Origin: Lamellibrachia columna
Taxonomy: Eukaryota > Annelida > Polychaeta > Sabellida > Siboglinidae
Assembly (NCBI GenBank): GCA_963662155.1
Contig: OY759266.1
Coordinates: forward strand, 9,582,098-9,646,097
Direction: 5' to 3'
DNA length: 64,000 bases
Shown here: positions 59,561 to 64,000 of the stretch, piece by piece
Numbering within the stretch: position 1 is the first letter of the stretch
How the letters are laid out: every line of letters begins with the position of its first letter
The notes under the pieces: model-generated
Databases searched by the model: none
What the model saw: the letters and a program-made list of their open reading frames with translations, nothing else
Told to the model about the DNA's origin: nothing
Program-made: the position numbers and the translations under genes

Positions 59561-60551
59561 ATAAGCACTTATTTTAATTCTATTTTAATTAAATAATTTT
59601 AATATAAATGCGTCGTTGTTGTACTACGAATGTTAAATATGATGTTTAAGCATTTTTAACCGCAAACAAATTGTTTACTAATTTCCCACAATTCATTGCG
59701 AAGACCGTAGTTTTGGGTAGTTACCAAAGTAGTGACTTAACAGTGTGTTTTTACACATGATTCTGTTGAAACGCGAATAAAGGTTGTTATCGGCTATCCA
59801 ATATGTAAAATATGTGATAGCAGTTTAATTTTAAAAGTTGCAAGTCAATATATGAAATTTGTGAAAGGTCTGTCTGGGCGATATTACAGTAGTTTAACCG
59901 AAATACCACACGCCATTAGCGATTACTGCCATGGCCAGGCATGCGTGTGAAATTTTAAACATACATTACGAAATTATACAGGAAAAGTAATTGGTATGCG
60001 TCAATGAAATGGCGTAAAATCGCAGGCATGTTTGTTACTTGAATCTCTACTGTATAGACCATAATTATACAGCTGATTACGGGACACGGCTAAATTAAAC
60101 GATAATTAGCATAAATTCACTTGATATACACTTGTACAGACAGACTCACATGGTTATAGAGAAATGGCATGAACATAAATGGAGTCATTTAGTTACAGTG
60201 TTCTTATTAATATTATTATTAGCTGTGTTTATGTGGGCACTTATACTAGACATCTGTGCACCATTTTCAAATTTTCCCAGCACTTTCATTGTTGATTATT
60301 TCATTGACATTGTAACATCAGCCTGATTCTGCAAAATTGTCCGTATATTGTTAAAGCCATATAAAAATTATACTTTGTATTCTTATGAAATGCTTTCAAA
60401 GATGTTGCACTGCCCTGATTTTATGAAAAAAAGTAAACCATTACCAGATATCCTTATAACAGTGTTTTGATTTGTTAATGATGTTCTCGTAAGTAAGCAA
60501 AGCAAGGCTGTTTAATACTAATTCTATTCCTGAAATTTGTTGTCTTTGCAG
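59561..60551. promoter_or_regulatory. region between divergent VDAC and SAMD8
   Basis: This roughly 1 kb separates the predicted VDAC 5' exon from the first coding exon of SAMD8, which starts at an acceptor, so SAMD8 probably has a non-coding exon here or close by. The sequence is AT-rich. The frame at 60132-60326 is hydrophobic but has no recognised homology. A regulatory role is inferred from position only. Confidence 0.35.
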
Positions 60552-63500
60552 ATGTCGCGAAAAGCACAGAAACTTGAAAACAACACAATGGTGCATGTGA
60601 ATGAGTGGAAGAGTAATGACGTTGCGCTTTGGCTAAAAGAAATTGGTTTTCAAGTGTATGTTGATATGTTCTGCAATCAGCACAGGATAGATGGCAAGGC
60701 TCTGTTGACGCTTTCAGAGCAAGACTTGAGAATGCCGCCACTTGAAGTAAATGTCTTGGGTGATATAAAGCGCTTGATGATTGAGATCCGTAAGCTGCAG
60801 ATGAGGAACCAGTCGGCCATGGAGGAACTCGGGTTTAGTTCAAGCATGCCGCTATCAACGTCTCGGTCGATCAACTCATACGTTCGTACCCCAAGAAGAC
60901 ACAACAGCTCTGTGTCAACAACTTCAGATTATGATGACTATATGGATACAGGGATGTACAGTCACAAGCTAAGACCGGAGTATATTAAACTGTTTATAAG
61001 TTTTACCTACATGCTCCTGGTGTTTTGGATCACCGCATTTACAATGGTGCTGGCACATGACAAGGTTCCAGACATGCAGAAATACCCACCGCTTCCTGAT
61101 CTGTTCCTTGACAACATGCCTTATGTGCCATGGGCCTTCAACATGTGCGAGATGACAGCTATTTGTCTGGGGACCATCACAATGATGGTGTTGATCTTCC
61201 ACAAACACAGGTGAAATAATGTCACATAGGCACAAGGTCCAATCATTTATGGTTACTAGTCACATAGGGAATTTATAAAATAAATACACAATCAGCTTCC
61301 ATGTGCTTCCATCATTAAAATATATAAATGTAATATATAAATGTTTATCTGTAGTAATCTCTTGCAAGCAATATAACACTTTTGTCAGAAAGAGCATCGA
61401 ATATTAAAAAATATCGAATTCAGAGCTGATTGTCAATGCTATCTTAGATATGGTCTTGTATATGAATTACTACTTCGTTACGTTTCTTATTATGACCTTG
61501 TGAGACGAATGATAGGTGTTAGAAATACTGCTATGGAATGACTCTTATGCAGGGTTAGGTTTTTAATAGCAAAAAACTTTTCTTACTGGGACAGTCAATA
61601 AAAACTTGTAGAAAGGTGTTTTTACCAATAAAAACTGACAAAAAACTGCTGGAAACTCAACAAACAACGCAAAACTTACAAAAGTGCATAAGGGTAGTGG
61701 AAATGAATACTATTATTTAAGGGAGTAGTTCAGTATTCCACTTTGTAGCATATAATAACAGAATCCAAGTTTCTCTGGGCCTTCTGTATCAGCATTGGGC
61801 TTTTTCCAGTAAACACTTCTTTTTGCCAGAACAGTGGTAAAAACCTAATCAAAAACTATTTTTGCTGGTAATTACTGAAAACAATGGCAACAACTTCTAG
61901 CAATTCTGTATGATCAGTAATACACGTTGTACAATTTCGTTGAAAATAATGTAGTTTATTTTTAGCCACTTTGTATGCAAACACTTTTTTCTGGACAGTT
62001 TTTACTATAGTAAAATGTTTGTTCCACCTAGCAGCAAAAGCATGCCATCAGGGCTGGGTCCAATTATAAAACAATCAATTACAATTACTTTAAATTTTTC
62101 AATTCAATTATAATTGCACTTCTGAATTTTGTTAATCAATTACAATTACATGATTTCCAATTGGGGTATACCTTGAAAACAGCTAATGGTGATGCCTTTT
62201 GGCATATTTGGAGCCCTTTGGAAGCCAGGTATGAACTGTCTGCTGGCAGATTGCAATTAAACATTGCTTAGGAAGGCCAGAGGTATTCTGTTGGTGCACT
62301 TGTTATGCCATATTACAATTACAGCAGAATTTCAAAACCGAAGTCAATTACAATTACAACATTTTGCTGTAATCAATTACAACTGCAATTACAATTACAT
62401 AATTGGACCCAGCCAACCCTGCTCTTATGGATTAAAAATATGACTACAATTTATATAATAATTTGCCAGGTTTATCATCATGCGTCGCATGTTTGCCATG
62501 AGTGGCACAGTATTCATGCTGCGGTGTATCACCATGTTCATCACTTCTCTCTCGGTGCCAGGAAAACATCTCGATTGTCACCCAAGGGTAAGTTTAATGG
62601 ACATTTTTACATACAAACAGTGGATGGAAGCAGTAACAACTGGTTGTGTGCATGTTGATGTCCATTTTATTTGCAAATGATACTTAATTGTACATGGTTC
62701 CATCATTAAGTTAATTTAGACATATCCTTGTAATGTTAGATGCAAGTTAACTTCGATATAACATCTTATAAATTTACCAATCACCCATCTTTTATTTGTA
62801 TAAGCAGTTAAGATAATAAACTGCTACCGTGTCTATATTTTGTATCTAAAACAAGTATTTATTTGTTTATGTGTGAGAAATTATATTATTTTAGTCCATA
62901 GTGTATACTCTTGGAATCTTTGCAATGCAATCATTGAATGTTATTATCATAATGGGTGTCATGTATTGTGGCACAGTTCCTTCCATTTGAAAATTGATTT
63001 TCAAATTTCCTCAGATATTAATATTATAAAATATTTTACAATTATGCATTTTATAATTTTATTTTATTTACAAAATTCCTTTTTAATTGTTTTTTGTATG
63101 TGTACTTTGGTCCACAATTTCCAGTTTATACAATACTGTTAAATTTCTTTATTTCCAACAATACATTATATGCGGTATTTACAGCAAATGTGACACTATG
63201 TTGTTGGAAAACGTATATTCAGATGTAAGTTACTTATGAATGTTTATCCTATAATGTGATAAATAATGGCCCAGGTCATAATTATGATCAACACTGACCT
63301 GTGGTGTAATTAAGGAAATGCGCACACATGGTACATTGATGTTTTAGCAGCCTACACATAGGTATGTCCAGTTAATCACTACCAAAACTAAACATTTTTA
63401 GGCAGTGTAGACGACATTGCACTAACCTCGGGTGTGCCATACAAAGGTAGGGTGTAGAAGGTATATCAACCTCCCATCTCTCACCTTTTACAGGCACGAA

Positions 63501-63819
63501 CCTCCCACCATTTATTAGGACCAATCTTCCACTTACTGCCACACCCCGACAAAACCAGATGCAATTTTCAGTTGTGACTGAAATGAAGACCTACAATTTA
63601 AAGCAGTCAGGAGAAATGTGTCCATATTGACAGTATAAATAATCACCCAGCATCTGGTCTTGTTTCAGGTTGATGATGATGTTTGGGCGAAGCTGAACCG
63701 GGCATTGTTGCTCTGTCGAGGGTTTGGGATGTCCCTACAGGGTGTGAGGTCATGTGGGGACTACATGTTCAGTGGACACACTGTCATTGTCACAATGCTC
63801 AACTTCTTCAACACAGAAT
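60552..63819 (+). CDS. SAMD8: SAMD8 (SMSr): SAM-domain sphingomyelin synthase-related protein, 5' part
   Basis: SMSr makes ceramide phosphoethanolamine in the ER and acts as a ceramide sensor. Exons: 60552-61210, 62470-62587 and 63669-63819, phases 0/2, 2/0, 0/1, giving 309 residues; the human protein is about 415, so the C-terminal quarter is beyond the window. The start MSRKAQ sits right after an acceptor (tttgcag). Residues about 17-82 are a SAM domain ([27 protein letters not shown]). Then come TM1 ([20 protein letters not shown]), the family D1 motif region ([13 protein letters not shown]), TM2 ([14 protein letters not shown]), D2 ([19 protein letters not shown]) and D3 [10 protein letters not shown] with catalytic His296. 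The D4 motif with the other catalytic His and Asp is not in the window. High confidence. Confidence 0.95.
62049..62421. mobile_element. 373-bp hAT-like MITE, SAMD8 intron
   Basis: The left end CAGGGCTGGGTCCAATTAT and right end ATAATTGGACCCAGCCAACCCTG are inverted repeats, apart from a short insertion on the right. Subterminal AATTACAATTA tracts are also inverted. No 8-bp target duplication could be seen, so it may be old or its flanks altered. No coding capacity. Confidence 0.7.
63460..63560. repeat. dispersed CCTCCCA-rich repeat fragment, SAMD8 intron
   Basis: It contains caacctcccatctctcacct and cgaacctcccacc, then tgccacaccccgac, similar to 440-560 and the array at 46033. It lies about 110 bp before the SAMD8 exon at 63669. 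Confidence 0.4.
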
Positions 63820-63834
63820 GTGAGTTTTCTGTTA

Positions 63835-63945
63835 GTTATTGGCTGACTTGGGGTCAATTACATTATATCGATTCCAATTATACACCAATTACAAATACCA
63901 ATTCCAATTACAGCTCAAAAATACCAAGACCAATTATCAATTCCA
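63835..63945. repeat. AATTAC-rich low-complexity tract, SAMD8 intron
   Basis: Repeated caattac/ccaatta words follow the SAMD8 donor at 63820. They resemble the subterminal tracts of the MITE at 62049 and may be another fragment of it. The frame open across the exon border is read-through. Confidence 0.4.
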
Positions 63946-64000
63946 TATCGAAATAAAAGTATGTAAATAAGGCAACCAAAGACATACTCAACACCTAAAA

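Noticed and set aside
60132..60326. Hydrophobic 64-codon frame upstream of SAMD8
   Set aside because: No homology, no splice support and AT-rich composition; apparent membrane segments arise easily from such DNA.
61552..61855. Possible TIR element with ggttaggtttttaatag and gtaaaaacctaatc
   Set aside because: The inverted match is short and AT-rich, and no duplication or clear boundary could be found.

Overview
This is eukaryotic, AT-rich, intron-rich nuclear DNA from a metazoan. It has spliced genes with GT-AG introns, tRNA-headed SINEs, decayed CR1/Jockey-like and RTE-like LINEs, Tc1, hAT and pogo-like DNA transposons, and many minisatellites. Protein similarity and repeat content suggest a marine invertebrate, perhaps a lophotrochozoan such as a mollusc; the phylum is an inference. 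No prokaryotic, organellar or viral gene was recognised. Most long open frames here are minisatellite read-through or transposon debris; the real genes are chains of short exons. Five conserved genes were rebuilt exon by exon, with splice phases agreeing at every junction except two flagged ones. Gene names rest on remembered homologues, not on a database search. Left to right: (1) LRPAP1 (RAP, ER chaperone of LDL-receptor-family proteins), + strand, 5' end outside the window, last exon ending in the ER-retention signal HNEL at 5552. (2) NFU1 (mitochondrial Fe-S cluster scaffold), - strand, from 20877 down to 9275, eight exons, with a 2 kb minisatellite in one intron and SINE and LINE debris in others. 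(3) NUP85 (Y-complex nucleoporin), + strand, from about 21135 to 41787, about 22 exons, starting only about 260 bp from NFU1 in a head-to-head pair. (4) VDAC (outer mitochondrial membrane porin), - strand, from 59.5 kb down to 52366, with a 3' UTR ending near 51.33 kb. (5) SAMD8 (SAM-domain ceramide phosphoethanolamine synthase), + strand, from 60552, running off the right edge. The interval 42.5-51.3 kb has no recognisable cellular gene. It holds tandem repeats, a CR1-like LINE end, a broken Tc1 transposase and a TIR element. Functional layout: the genes are unrelated housekeeping functions (secretory chaperone, Fe-S assembly, nuclear pore, mitochondrial channel, sphingolipid synthesis). Two divergent pairs stand out: NFU1/NUP85 probably shares a bidirectional promoter, and VDAC/SAMD8 repeats an adjacency recalled from human chromosome 10 (SAMD8 next to VDAC2). 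The most interesting signals are structural: a minisatellite built from the NUP85 terminal coding exon, a triplicated branch-point/3' splice-site cassette in front of one NUP85 exon, a SINE ending 12 nt before another NUP85 exon, a higher-order repeat in NFU1, several transposons with clear ends (one hAT with a perfect 8 bp target duplication), and a miRNA-sized intronic hairpin.
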